A program made the position numbers and the translations under genes. Under the pieces are notes generated by a model that was not told where the DNA came from, searched no databases, and saw only the letters and a program-made list of their open reading frames with translations. Below are positions 52,423 through 61,524 of a stretch of 64,000 nucleotides of DNA, piece after piece; position 1 is the first letter of the stretch; each line of letters begins with the position of its first letter. The DNA is from Paenibacillus xylanexedens (GTDB lineage Bacteria; Bacillota; Bacilli; Paenibacillales; Paenibacillaceae), in NCBI RefSeq assembly GCF_007680605.1, contig NZ_VEIO01000001.1:2919276-2983275 (forward strand), in the 5' to 3' direction.

Positions 52423-53091
52423 ATGATTAAGGCACTGATTTTTGACTTCGACGGAACGATTATTGACACAGAGACAGCGTGGTATATTGCATTTCGGGAT
52501 GCGTACAAAGAACACGGTGTTGATCTGACACTTGATATGTACTCCGGGTGCATTGGTACCAGTCTCAAAACCTTTAATCCGTACGAATACCTGATCACAG
52601 ATTTGAACCTTCCGATTGATCGGGATGAGTTCAGGGAATCGGTTCAATTGCAACATGCTGCATTGATGAACAAAGAGAAGGTTCGCCCAGGTATACATGA
52701 ATATTTGGAACAAGCAAGCAAAGCCGGCATAAAGCTCGCTGTAGCTTCCAGTTCCAAACGTGAATGGGTAGAGCAACACCTGGAGCAACTGAAATTAAAA
52801 GACTATTTCGAAGTGATCCGCACGGCAGATGATGTTGCCAACGTAAAGCCCGATCCGGAACTATACAATCAAGCACTGGAAGCCCTTGGAGTAACTGCAG
52901 ACGAGGCCGTAGCCATTGAGGATTCACCTAACGGCGCGCGTGCAGCAGCTGCTGCTGGAATGCATTGCGTTGTCATATCGAATACCATCACTGGAACGTT
53001 GGCATTCGATATGCCTCACCAGCGGCTATCCTGCCTGACCGACCTGCCATTTAACGATTTGATCTCGAAGCCACTCGTCACCACCGCCTAA
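52423..53091 (+). CDS. HAD-family sugar-phosphate phosphatase/phosphomutase
   Basis: A 222-residue HAD enzyme with motif I DFDGTIIDTE, motif II VASSSKREW, the motif III Lys in NVKPDPELY and motif IV IEDSPNGARAA. The cap is helical, as in beta-phosphoglucomutase and sugar phosphatases. The ATG at 52423 follows AGGAGG. It lies 45 bases ahead of mtlD in one operon. In Acinetobacter a HAD phosphatase is fused to MtlD to make mannitol from fructose 6-phosphate, so a mannitol-1-phosphatase role is plausible here. A general sugar phosphatase is the alternative. Confidence 0.88.
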   Translation: MIKALIFDFDGTIIDTETAWYIAFRDAYKEHGVDLTLDMYSGCIGTSLKTFNPYEYLITDLNLPIDRDEFRESVQLQHAALMNKEKVRPGIHEYLEQASKAGIKLAVASSSKREWVEQHLEQLKLKDYFEVIRTADDVANVKPDPELYNQALEALGVTADEAVAIEDSPNGARAAAAAGMHCVVISNTITGTLAFDMPHQRLSCLTDLPFNDLISKPLVTTA

Positions 53092-53136
53092 GGCTGAACG
53101 AATTTCGTCATCCAATCTTAAAGGGGGAGTTCACAC

Positions 53137-54318
53137 ATGAAAGCTGTACATTTTGGTGCGGGCAATATAGGCCGTGGGTTTATCGGTCATATGTTGTCCG
53201 CTTCCGACTATGAGGTCTGCTTTGTCGCACGTAACCCAAAGAAAATATCATTGCTTCAGAAGAGGCAGGAGTATCCGATCACTCTTGCCAATAAGGAACA
53301 AGACACAACCATTGTAAACAACGTAACCGCAATTAACGTAAACGAGCAACATCGTGTCGCTGAAGAGATCGCATCCGCTGATCTCATTACGACAGCAGTA
53401 GGTGTATCTGCCCTAGGGGATATCGCCGAGCCGATTGCAAAAGGCATCTATCTGCGAATGAAAGCCAATAATCACAATCCTCTGCACATTATCGCTTGTG
53501 AAAATGCGATCGGCGGGAGCACCCGGCTGAAAAAGCGTATCTATCCTTTTCTGGATGAGTCCACCCGGGCCAAAGCCGAACGTTATGTTTCCTTCCCCAA
53601 TGCTGCTGTGGACCGGATTGTTCCGGCTCAGACCCACGAAGACCCGCTGCAGGTCACGGTTGAACCTTTTTATGAATGGGTCGTTCACCGCCCGGCACTG
53701 CTGGATGGTTTTAAAGAAATCGAAGGCGTTCACTATGTTGATTCACTGGAGCCTTATATCGAGCGCAAAATGTTTACGGTCAACACAGGTCATTGTGTCG
53801 CCGCATACTTCGGTTATCTCGCAGGCTTGAAGACTATTCGGCAGGTCATGAGCAACACGGATCTTCGCGCCAAGGTGCGTCATGTCATGGAAGAGACGGG
53901 AGCCATACTGATCCGTAAACACGGTTTCAACGCGGAAACGCACCAAAAATATATCGATACGATATTGGGACGGTTCGCCAACCCCAATCTCACCGACCAA
54001 GTAACCCGGGTTGCACGTTCTCCACTTCGCAAGCTTTCACCTCATGACCGGCTTGTTCGCCCAGCGATGCAGGCCAGTGAATTCGGAATGGCTATTCCTC
54101 ACTTAACCTCTGCGATGGCGGCCGCAATGCTGTTTGATGACAAACGCGATGAGGAAGCCATGAAGATGCAACGTTTGATTCATGAAGACGGCCTCTCTCC
54201 TTTTATCCGCGAGCGCATGGGCATTCCCGAAGACCATGTCCTTCATCAGCAGATCATAACGAACTTCAAGGGCACAAAGTACCTACGGTACTTACCTGAA
54301 CTTGAGTGCAGCCTGTAG
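53137..54318 (+). CDS. mtlD: mannitol-1-phosphate 5-dehydrogenase
   Basis: A 393-residue long-chain polyol dehydrogenase. The N-terminus MKAVHFGAGNIGRGFIG binds NAD(H), IIACENAIGG and FPNAAVDRIVP are family signatures, and KMFTVNTGHCVAAYFGYLAGL carries the catalytic region. It interconverts mannitol 1-phosphate and fructose 6-phosphate. The start at 53137 has GGGGG about ten bases upstream. No mannitol PTS gene (mtlA/mtlF) or MtlR is adjacent; the partner is a HAD phosphatase. That favours a biosynthetic direction over catabolism, though a distant PTS cannot be excluded. Confidence 0.95.
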   Translation: MKAVHFGAGNIGRGFIGHMLSASDYEVCFVARNPKKISLLQKRQEYPITLANKEQDTTIVNNVTAINVNEQHRVAEEIASADLITTAVGVSALGDIAEPIAKGIYLRMKANNHNPLHIIACENAIGGSTRLKKRIYPFLDESTRAKAERYVSFPNAAVDRIVPAQTHEDPLQVTVEPFYEWVVHRPALLDGFKEIEGVHYVDSLEPYIERKMFTVNTGHCVAAYFGYLAGLKTIRQVMSNTDLRAKVRHVMEETGAILIRKHGFNAETHQKYIDTILGRFANPNLTDQVTRVARSPLRKLSPHDRLVRPAMQASEFGMAIPHLTSAMAAAMLFDDKRDEEAMKMQRLIHEDGLSPFIRERMGIPEDHVLHQQIITNFKGTKYLRYLPELECSL

Positions 54319-54523
54319 ATCGATCATGTCCGTTGACCAACAGCAACAACAATAACACGGCAAACAGCCGGGAGGAACGTGTGCTGATCCTGTTCTTTCC
54401 GGCTCTGCCAGTGTTTCTTTTTTCGAACACCACAAGCTGTAACATCTGCTCAACCTGCTCTCCATCAACAACAAAGCAGCGCATCCCCTTATATCAGGAG
54501 ACACACTGCCCACAGCTAACACT

Positions 54524-55417
54524 TTATTCATTCATAATAGAATTCACCGATGCATACACCATAGGCAGGAAACCTTCGGAAGGTTCACCAACCGGCGCAT
54601 CAATGCGGAAAATGAACCCATTGCCGTCCAGTTCCTTGACGATGAAATATTGCGTTTTTTTCCCATTCTGAGACATCATAAACAGTCTTGCATCTTTCAT
54701 CGGCCCATTGCTGAGCTGTTCAGGGGTTAATTCTTTGACTTCCCCCACCTCAGACAACTCTTCCTTCGCGTCCATCTTCAAATAATCCAGATTAAAGTCC
54801 GAAGGCAACTTTTCGATCCCTACCTTATACCCCGGATCAATCTTCATTGTTAACTCATGGTCTTCTGCATCAAAAGCCATCGGCTCAAAGATATATAGTG
54901 AATATCCTTTAGCCTGCGCCAGAGTTACTGGCCGCTTCTCCGTAATTCCCTCCACCGTCACTTCCAGCTCTGACGTTTGTGGACGGTCTGATGTAACGAT
55001 GTCCCCTGGCCCAGTACCCGTCTTACCGTCATCCGCAGATGCGATTTTAGTAACCTCGGTAAGTACCAGCTGTTTGGTGGATGCATCCACCGTTTTTTCT
55101 ATATATTTGAAACGAACCGAATCCTCATCATCGATATCGTCCAGTAACTTTTGCATATCCTCGCTCACCTGAAAAGACATCGCTTTATCATTCACACGAA
55201 TCTCAACCGTGTGCGGGTCAGCCCAGCCCGTCAGTATTCCCTCTGCTTCAATAACGTTACTTTCCTCCGGCTTTTGTTCCGGCGCTGGTGACGTTTCCTT
55301 TGTATTGTTCACAGATGGTTGAAGTGCAGGTGCACTGCTTCCACAAGCCACAAGCGAGAATCCCATAAGCAGAACCACTAATGTAGTGCTGACCTTTGCC
55401 CTATTCCTTTTTCGCAT
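54524..55417 (-). CDS. lipoprotein of unknown function
   Basis: A 297-residue lipoprotein with a basic N-terminus and lipobox LVACG (Cys25). A Pro/Glu/Thr-rich tether follows. The first half has an OB-like beta pattern (ILTGWADPHTVEIRVNDKAMSFQVSE); the second half has TLAQAKGYSLYIFEPMAFD and ends with repeated beta strands (KTQYFIVKELDGNGFIFRI). I know no function for it. The start at 55417 has GGAGGTG upstream. Two further envelope genes (YkyA-like lipoprotein, polysaccharide deacetylase) lie upstream on the same strand, but 226 bases separate it from them. Confidence 0.85.
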   Translation of the reverse strand: MRKRNRAKVSTTLVVLLMGFSLVACGSSAPALQPSVNNTKETSPAPEQKPEESNVIEAEGILTGWADPHTVEIRVNDKAMSFQVSEDMQKLLDDIDDEDSVRFKYIEKTVDASTKQLVLTEVTKIASADDGKTGTGPGDIVTSDRPQTSELEVTVEGITEKRPVTLAQAKGYSLYIFEPMAFDAEDHELTMKIDPGYKVGIEKLPSDFNLDYLKMDAKEELSEVGEVKELTPEQLSNGPMKDARLFMMSQNGKKTQYFIVKELDGNGFIFRIDAPVGEPSEGFLPMVYASVNSIMNE

Positions 55418-55643
55418 ATGAACACCTCCGTTAGCTTAAACGCAATGCTGCTTGTCCATGTTGCTACATCCATGGAACCAACGATACTTCACACGATCAC
55501 TCCGGGTAGCGGTGGAACCTTGCAATCGCTGTTTTGTGCAAAGACTGTTCGTTCTATTTATATAGCTTCGTATACTATTTACTTACACGGGAATCAGGCA
55601 ACTCAATCACGCATAAACGGTATTCAAAGCCCAACTCTCCAGC

Positions 55644-56300
55644 CTAGCCCGCCTGATCAAGCTTGACCAATTGCTCATGCGCGGCGTTGAATGCTTGCGT
55701 CTGCAAGTTGAATTGTTTACGTACTTCCGCAAGCTTGGCGTATTCTTCATTACGTGTGCGGATGGCACGTTTAATTTTAACAAGATTCGGCTTAACACTT
55801 GCTCGCATAAGCCCATACAGTTGTTCTTCAGCATTCAAACTATGCTCATATGAAACTACAAATAGCTCATAGGTTTTGGCTCTGGCCTCATATTGATCCA
55901 GCACTTTATCTGCATGAGCAAGCGTCTCTTCCTTCTCAATGGTCAGCTCCTTCAGAGAACGGCGCAGTGCATCGATTTTCTCTCCTGTATCTTCCATAAC
56001 TTTACTCGTCTGTTCAAGCAATGCTCGTCGTTCCCGAATGTCAGCCTCTGCTTGATCCAGCAGTGCTTCGATATTGCTGTTCTTTTTCTTCCCTTTGTTT
56101 AAAATAGTCTTGTATAATTCCATATCTTCTGCTTCATAACGTGTCAAAGCCTTCAGACTTTTGTCGATCTCCTGACCGCTCTCCACCAAACGATTCACCT
56201 GATTGGCCGCAGGCTCCTGCGGCTCTCCACACCCGCTGAGCAGAAGCATCAGCAATAAACTGCATACTGCAAGGGTCATTTTTTTGCTCGTGATTAACAT
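55644..56300 (-). CDS. YkyA-like cell-wall-binding lipoprotein
   Basis: A 218-residue lipoprotein with lipobox LLSGCG (Cys about 24) and an almost entirely helical, charged body likely to form coiled coils (about 40-210), matching the YkyA family of Bacillales (NSNIEALLDQAEADIRERR, KKNSNIE). The family's function is unknown; it is surface-attached. The start at 56300 has AAGGAG upstream. It starts 28 bases after the polysaccharide deacetylase gene, so the two form an operon concerned with the cell envelope. Confidence 0.88.
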   Translation of the reverse strand: MLITSKKMTLAVCSLLLMLLLSGCGEPQEPAANQVNRLVESGQEIDKSLKALTRYEAEDMELYKTILNKGKKKNSNIEALLDQAEADIRERRALLEQTSKVMEDTGEKIDALRRSLKELTIEKEETLAHADKVLDQYEARAKTYELFVVSYEHSLNAEEQLYGLMRASVKPNLVKIKRAIRTRNEEYAKLAEVRKQFNLQTQAFNAAHEQLVKLDQAG

Positions 56301-56328
56301 GTGTTCTCCTTCTCTTGCCATCTATCGT

Positions 56329-57231
56329 TTACAGACGGGTATCTCCACTAAAATTGGCGACCCAGTGTGCGCTCGGATCATATACTTCGAATTCATAACC
56401 CCGTTCTTCCAGCAGCTTCATAATACGTGGCAGCGCCTGTACAGTCTGTTCCCGTTCGTGCATTAAAATAACTTCCTTATCCCTGTGCACACTGTTGCTC
56501 ACTCGGGCTACGATTTTATCCGGCTGACCGGGAAGATTCCAGTCCAGGGAATCTGTGGTCCAGTCCCACATTTTGAAGCCTGCCGCAGCAATGTCCCCCC
56601 TGAATGCTTCGCCAATCTGCGGACTGCTTCCGTATGGAGCACGGATGAGATGCGGTGTGTATCCGATCAGTTTTTCGACCATTTTCTGTTCTTTTTTGAA
56701 CTCGTTCACAAAGTTCGCCGAGCTTCCGCTCTTATACAGCTTATTGTAGTTATGTGTCATGCTGTGCAACCCAGGGTAACTACCTTCCTTCAGCAAACGT
56801 TTCACCGCATCCGGATGCTCATTCAACTGCCGACCAATCATGAAAAACGTTGCTTTCGCTTCATGTTGCTTTAAAATATCCAGCAATTGATCTGTATATT
56901 GACTTGGCCCATCGTCAAATGTTATGTACACCACTTTTCGAACCTGCCCCATAAATCGTGCCGGCTCCTCCTTCGCCTCCGGTGTGACCTGAATCATCCC
57001 CAGCTTGGCAGGTTGTTCAATGACAGCAATTGGCGGTGGTGCCATTACCGTTTTCATCCAATGAGTCATACCGATAAACACATATGTCAAGCCCGCAACA
57101 AACACAAGCAAGAGCATGATTGCCACGCTCAATCTGCCGTAGCGGATTTTCCTTCTTTTATGAGTTTGTTTTCGACTGACACTGCGAATCGCATTTCCAT
57201 AGTCTCGCGTTGTTTCTTGTTGTACTCTCAC
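56329..57231 (-). CDS. membrane-anchored polysaccharide deacetylase
   Basis: A 300-residue protein with a basic N-terminus, one membrane anchor (about 35-55) and an outside NodB domain: YITFDDGPS (catalytic Asp and metal Asp), HSMTHNY (metal His pair), IRAPYGSSP and the C-terminal ILMHE (catalytic His). It removes acetyl groups from peptidoglycan or other N-acetylated polymers. The start is GTG at 57231 with a weak AGG upstream; other starts would cut the anchor region. It is followed at 28 bases by the YkyA-like gene. Confidence 0.92.
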   Translation of the reverse strand: MRVQQETTRDYGNAIRSVSRKQTHKRRKIRYGRLSVAIMLLLVFVAGLTYVFIGMTHWMKTVMAPPPIAVIEQPAKLGMIQVTPEAKEEPARFMGQVRKVVYITFDDGPSQYTDQLLDILKQHEAKATFFMIGRQLNEHPDAVKRLLKEGSYPGLHSMTHNYNKLYKSGSSANFVNEFKKEQKMVEKLIGYTPHLIRAPYGSSPQIGEAFRGDIAAAGFKMWDWTTDSLDWNLPGQPDKIVARVSNSVHRDKEVILMHEREQTVQALPRIMKLLEERGYEFEVYDPSAHWVANFSGDTRL

Positions 57232-57613
57232 GACCTAGCCACTTCCCAACTGTCTTTTTTTCCCGATGAATGGAATATTATATCGATTCACGTCTCTATA
57301 TAGAAGATTAATAGAAAAACCGTGCCTGTGAATGACAGAATAGTTACAAGCTCGGTTACAATCTGCTTATCTCTTTTCCATGTTTCTCTAACCACGGATG
57401 TGCAACTGAATTTTATTCGTTGTTAAAAGTAAAACGTGTCTCATGGCCGAGATGCTGCTTCCAATTTTTTCAGCGTTCATACAACATTTATATATATCAA
57501 GATATCTGCTGAGTAGTGAACTATCTTTACTTGCTATTGATCTTCCCTGCACTGACCTTCTCCTGTATAATGAGGTGATTTAGGTTATCTATTTACAAGA
57601 AGGAGCTACACCT
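57232..57613. other. divergent intergenic region
   Basis: No gene seen. A TATAAT (57566-57571) precedes the DMT transporter gene, but its -35 is poor. Nothing else is assignable. Confidence 0.5.
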
Positions 57614-58558
57614 ATGACAAGCATGAACCGTGCCGGCAGATCCATCTATTTGTTATTTGTTGTCGGCATTATTGCCATTTCTTTCTCTTCTATTTTTGTA
57701 CGCTGGTCTGACGCAGATGTTGCGGTCATTGCCATGTATCGTCTGTTTTTAACCAATGTGCTCATGCTGCCCTTCGTTTGGCCGCACAGGCGTGAGATGC
57801 TTCGTCTGAATGTCCGGCAGTGGGTTTTGTTGCTTGCTTCCGGGGTGATGCTTGCATTGCACTTCCTGCTCTGGATGGGATCACTGCGATTGACCAGTGT
57901 CGCCAGCTCTACCGTCATCCTTGCTCTCGAGCCGATTCTGATTCTTGCTGGGTCGGTGTGGCTGTTCAAAGCCAAAATCAACCGCATGATGCTCATTGGC
58001 ATGGGTATCGCGCTATTCGGGTCGATCATTATTGGTGCAGGAGATTTTCAGGTGGCGGGTACTGCTTTGCAGGGGGATATTCTATCGTTACTAGGCACAA
58101 TGGCGGTAGCTGTGCATATGTTGCTGGGTCAATTTTTGCGAACAGGTCTCAGTGCATTCTCGTATAATTTCTGGGTGTTTCTCGTCGCTGCCTGTACCTT
58201 CGCGGTGTACAATCTGTTCATGGGGCATCCGTTCGGCGGTTACGCGGCTTCGGAGTGGGGAATCTTCCTGCTACTTGCCATCGTTCCTACCATCTTTGGA
58301 CATTACCTCTTCAACTGGTTGTTGCAATATATGAACGCGACCACGGTATCTATGGGTGTGCTCGGAGAGCCTGTATTCTCATCCTTGCTGGCCTGGGTAC
58401 TGCTGGGGGAAGCACTGAGTACACTTCAAATGTCGGCAGGTGTCGTGATCCTGTTCGGGGTGTGGATCTTCATTCGGTATGGCAAAACCAAACCCCAGCC
58501 CATTCCAACTGATGCGCCCATCGCCGCTCCTGCTCCTGTTGAACCGAAGACGGTGTAA
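57614..58558 (+). CDS. EamA/DMT-family transporter
   Basis: A 314-residue protein with ten predicted helices in two EamA repeats (AISFSSIFVRWSDADVAVIAMYR; HFLLWMGSLRLTSVASSTVILALEP; repeat 2 NWLLQYMNATTVSMGVLGEPVFSSLLAWVLLGE). Members export amino acids or other metabolites. The C-terminus is a Pro/Ala-rich tail of about 25 residues. The start at 57614 has AAGGAG upstream. The sulfurtransferase gene follows 34 bases later in the same direction, so the two are probably an operon, perhaps for thiol or cysteine export and detoxification. Confidence 0.92.
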   Translation: MTSMNRAGRSIYLLFVVGIIAISFSSIFVRWSDADVAVIAMYRLFLTNVLMLPFVWPHRREMLRLNVRQWVLLLASGVMLALHFLLWMGSLRLTSVASSTVILALEPILILAGSVWLFKAKINRMMLIGMGIALFGSIIIGAGDFQVAGTALQGDILSLLGTMAVAVHMLLGQFLRTGLSAFSYNFWVFLVAACTFAVYNLFMGHPFGGYAASEWGIFLLLAIVPTIFGHYLFNWLLQYMNATTVSMGVLGEPVFSSLLAWVLLGEALSTLQMSAGVVILFGVWIFIRYGKTKPQPIPTDAPIAAPAPVEPKTV

Positions 58559-58592
58559 AAAAACTCATTACATATGAAGGCGGTGTGTTGTT

Positions 58593-59429
58593 ATGAAAAA
58601 TATAGTATCCATGCGCTGGCTGCTCGCCAGAATGTACGAATCCGATGTTGCCATCGTAGATTGCCGTTTCCTGCTCGGTCAACCCGATGCCGGACGTGAA
58701 GCCTATGAAGCCGGACATATTCCGGGGGCTGTCTATCTTGATCTGGAAAAAGACCTTTCCGCTCCGGTCACCGAGCACGGCGGACGCCATCCGCTCCCTG
58801 ATCCGGCTGCACTCGCAAGCCGCCTCGCTAAAGCAGGCATCGGCTCCAATAGTCGGATCATTGCCTATGATGACCAAGGCGGCATGAATGCATCACGTTT
58901 ATGGTGGCTGCTTCGCTACTTGGGACATGAGCAAGTCTATGTTATGGACGAGGGCTTCTCCGCTTGGAAGAATGCCAAGTTCCCGGTGGCAACGGACGTG
59001 CCGGTACAGATTCCGTCTTCTTTTGACGTGAACCTGAAACCACAGATGCTGGCTAGTGTTGAGGATGCGCAGCACGCTTCGACAAGCGGCAGCGCCGTGC
59101 TCATCGACTCCCGTGATGCCCGCCGTTATGCGGGGCTGGAGGAACCGATCGATGCCAAGGCCGGACATATTCCGGGGGCCGTGAACTATTTTTGGAAAGA
59201 TGTGCTTAATGCGGATGGTCGCTGGTCTGGTGTTGAAGCATTAGAGGAGCGGTTCGTGAAGCTGGGGAAAGAGGATGCGATTATCGTGTATTGTGGTTCC
59301 GGTGTCTCCGCCTGCCCGAACGTGATTGCGCTGGAAGAAGCGGGATATTTGAATGTGAAGCTGTATTCCGGGAGCTGGAGCGACTGGATCAGTTATGAGG
59401 GGAATCCGGTGGCGACGGGGGAAGAATAG
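58593..59429 (+). CDS. two-domain sulfurtransferase (thiosulfate/3-mercaptopyruvate)
   Basis: A 278-residue tandem rhodanese. The N-domain (about 1-130, VAIVDCRFLL, AGHIPGAVYLDLEKDLSAP) is inactive. The C-domain (about 150-275) has the active loop CGSGVSACP with the catalytic Cys. The loop CGSGV is usual for bacterial 3-mercaptopyruvate or thiosulfate sulfurtransferases. GTG-rich ribosome region upstream of ATG 58593; 34 bases after the DMT gene. A decayed copy of its last 26 codons is found at 61304-61384. Confidence 0.93.
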   Translation: MKNIVSMRWLLARMYESDVAIVDCRFLLGQPDAGREAYEAGHIPGAVYLDLEKDLSAPVTEHGGRHPLPDPAALASRLAKAGIGSNSRIIAYDDQGGMNASRLWWLLRYLGHEQVYVMDEGFSAWKNAKFPVATDVPVQIPSSFDVNLKPQMLASVEDAQHASTSGSAVLIDSRDARRYAGLEEPIDAKAGHIPGAVNYFWKDVLNADGRWSGVEALEERFVKLGKEDAIIVYCGSGVSACPNVIALEEAGYLNVKLYSGSWSDWISYEGNPVATGEE

Positions 59430-59461
59430 TTCGGAGGACAAGTCTATCGCATCTCGAAGAC

Positions 59462-59504
59462 AAATACACCGCCATGCAGGCTGATGCCTGAAGCGGTGTA
59501 TTTT
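59462..59504. terminator. intrinsic terminator between convergent genes
   Basis: AAATACACCGC (59462-59472) pairs with GCGGTGTATTTT (59493-59504), with a CAGG/CCTG inner stem. T-tracts lie on both strands. Confidence 0.88.
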
Positions 59505-59573
59505 CAGTACCTGAATGTTTCCCAGGAAAAACGCGATGGACATCCTTCCACCACGATTGAATAATGAAATCGA

Positions 59574-61133
59574 TTATTGCTTTTTACTTAACGATACGTT
59601 TGCTGTTAACGTCTTGTCGATCGTCGTCCAGTTTACATAAGCACCTAGTATTTCATTGATAACAGAAACCGGAACTACGGTTTCGCTATTTAAAAGCTTT
59701 GGCACTTTACTATTGAACACCAGTTTATCGTTAATTGAATACACATCTGAACCAATTTGAGCACTTATATTTTTCGTGCCTAATTTAATTTGCGTTGTAC
59801 GCGACTTATTATCCCACACTATTGTACCGCCCAATAGCTCCGAAATCCTTCGAATCGGTACGTAAAACTCATCGTTATGAACAACCGGTTTGACTGTCGT
59901 CCCCCCTACATTCATTGCAACGTCAACATATTCAAGGAAATCAGTCTTTCGGATGAGTCCATGAACCCCTTTCGTTCGGTCTACGACCTGGGATACTTCA
60001 TAATCCGTTGCCGCCGATAGGTATGCATAGGCTACACTTCTATCCATATCCAGCTTATCGGATAAAAATTGAATTGATTCGCGCACTGATTCTTTCATTG
60101 CTTCATCCAAATCAGGGTCCAGTCCAATCGGAATCCAATAATCCTCTGTTTCGGCAAAGGGTTGCGTGAACTCTCCACGATGCGGGATTGATGGATCACC
60201 TTTCTTTAACACCGTTAACCGAACTGTCCCTCTTAAGGATGCTTCCAATGCAGTTAACGCTACTTCTCCATCTCCTTGAGCAAAGTGTGGATCGCCAGTA
60301 TAGAATAGCCCGCCTTTAACTTGGATCGGATAATAAATAGTTGCACCGACACCTAACTCATTAATATCCATATTCCCTCCTGTTTCAATAGGCGGGATCG
60401 AACTCACAACTTCGCTGGTATTTGGCGCAACCCCCATAACACCTAGAAACGGGTTAATCGGGAAACGTACATTCTTGCCGGTTTTTGTTGGTAATACACC
60501 ATACCAATTGCCATTGATTTCTTCAATGGGCGTAAATATAGATACATTATGATATAATTCCGGTTTTGTTGCGCTAGCTCCCTCTTGTGGGCCTGTATTT
60601 TCTGGAAATTCGCCAGGAAGGGCGCCTTTACCATGACGATTAGAAATGACACCATAGGGAACTCGAGTTTGCAACGAAAGGACTTCTACTTTAAGAACAT
60701 CTCCTGGCATTGCTCCCTCAACCGCCACTGGCCCAGTGATAATATGAGGTCCGTCTTTTACATAATCATGCTTAATTGGAGAAGCCGCAATTGCCTTAGC
60801 ATCATCCAACACGCCATCGGGGGAAATACCATATTTGCCGAAGTACTCCACTGGATTTCTCCCTTGATCCTCGATCAGTCCCTCATGCGATATTGTATCA
60901 AATGTTACAGCACTTCCTGATGGTACAGTAAGAATCGGAGAGCTATCTCGATTAGGCAGTGATCCCCAGCGAACGTTCTCAATCGCAGACGTTACATAAT
61001 AATCACCTTCTACCTTATCGATGGTTGTCGGCTGTAGGGGCATACTAAAGCCCACTGAAGGTAGAGCAAATGTAAACATACCTAAAATCCCTACTGAAAT
61101 CCCAAGTTTCCTAATGATTCGGTTAATAAACAT
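59574..61133 (-). CDS. secreted acetamidase/formamidase with C-terminal stalk domain
   Basis: A 519-residue exported protein. After a signal peptide (ends near VGFS), residues about 35-400 are an acetamidase/formamidase domain (DTISHEGL, GPVAVEGAMPGDVLKVEV, NRHGKGALPGEF, GDPHFAQGDGEVALTALEA). Residues about 400-515 are a copper-amine-oxidase-N-like stalk domain (VKPVVHNDEFYVPIRRISELLGG, TVVPVSVINEILGAYV) common in Paenibacillus wall proteins. Classical members are cytosolic, so a secreted version joined to a stalk is unusual. The start at 61133 has a GGGG-rich site upstream. The gene is flanked by a sulfurtransferase gene and its decayed 3' copy, so it may have been inserted. Confidence 0.9.
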   Translation of the reverse strand: MFINRIIRKLGISVGILGMFTFALPSVGFSMPLQPTTIDKVEGDYYVTSAIENVRWGSLPNRDSSPILTVPSGSAVTFDTISHEGLIEDQGRNPVEYFGKYGISPDGVLDDAKAIAASPIKHDYVKDGPHIITGPVAVEGAMPGDVLKVEVLSLQTRVPYGVISNRHGKGALPGEFPENTGPQEGASATKPELYHNVSIFTPIEEINGNWYGVLPTKTGKNVRFPINPFLGVMGVAPNTSEVVSSIPPIETGGNMDINELGVGATIYYPIQVKGGLFYTGDPHFAQGDGEVALTALEASLRGTVRLTVLKKGDPSIPHRGEFTQPFAETEDYWIPIGLDPDLDEAMKESVRESIQFLSDKLDMDRSVAYAYLSAATDYEVSQVVDRTKGVHGLIRKTDFLEYVDVAMNVGGTTVKPVVHNDEFYVPIRRISELLGGTIVWDNKSRTTQIKLGTKNISAQIGSDVYSINDKLVFNSKVPKLLNSETVVPVSVINEILGAYVNWTTIDKTLTANVSLSKKQ

Positions 61134-61303
61134 TACGCTCCCCCTCTATGATATGTAATATTTCCTAACACATATACAGGGTAACATATAAATATACTTA
61201 CAACAATATATTCTTGTTAATAAATATAACGTATTAAAGCTATATTTTAAGATAAATCTTGTAAATCCCGATATAATGTCAATATATTTACCATAAACAA
61301 TAC

Positions 61304-61384
61304 ATGTGAAGCTGAAATATGAATGAGCTCGAACGACTTTATCAGTTATGAAGGGAATCCGATGGCAACAGGGGAAGGGAGCTA
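61304..61384 (+). pseudogene. decayed 3' end of a sulfurtransferase gene
   Basis: From ATGTGAAGCTG (61304-61314; same in the intact gene at 59353-59363) to the stop, this segment aligns with the last 77 bases of the sulfurtransferase gene. It encodes ISYEGNP-ATGE, as in the intact copy, but has a two-base length change and other substitutions. It was probably created by a duplication linked to arrival of the acetamidase segment. The rest of 61134-61303 and 61385-61524 shows nothing. Confidence 0.75.
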
Positions 61385-61524
61385 ACCGTTATCCAGAATC
61401 ACGGAACGATTTGGATCGTTGAGCCTTGTAGGCTTGCTAAAAAATATATCGCTTTGGGTACCTCAATATTGCCTCAGATGTTGAGTAAGCATAGATGGAA
61501 TGATCTAATCAATAAGCCTACTGC

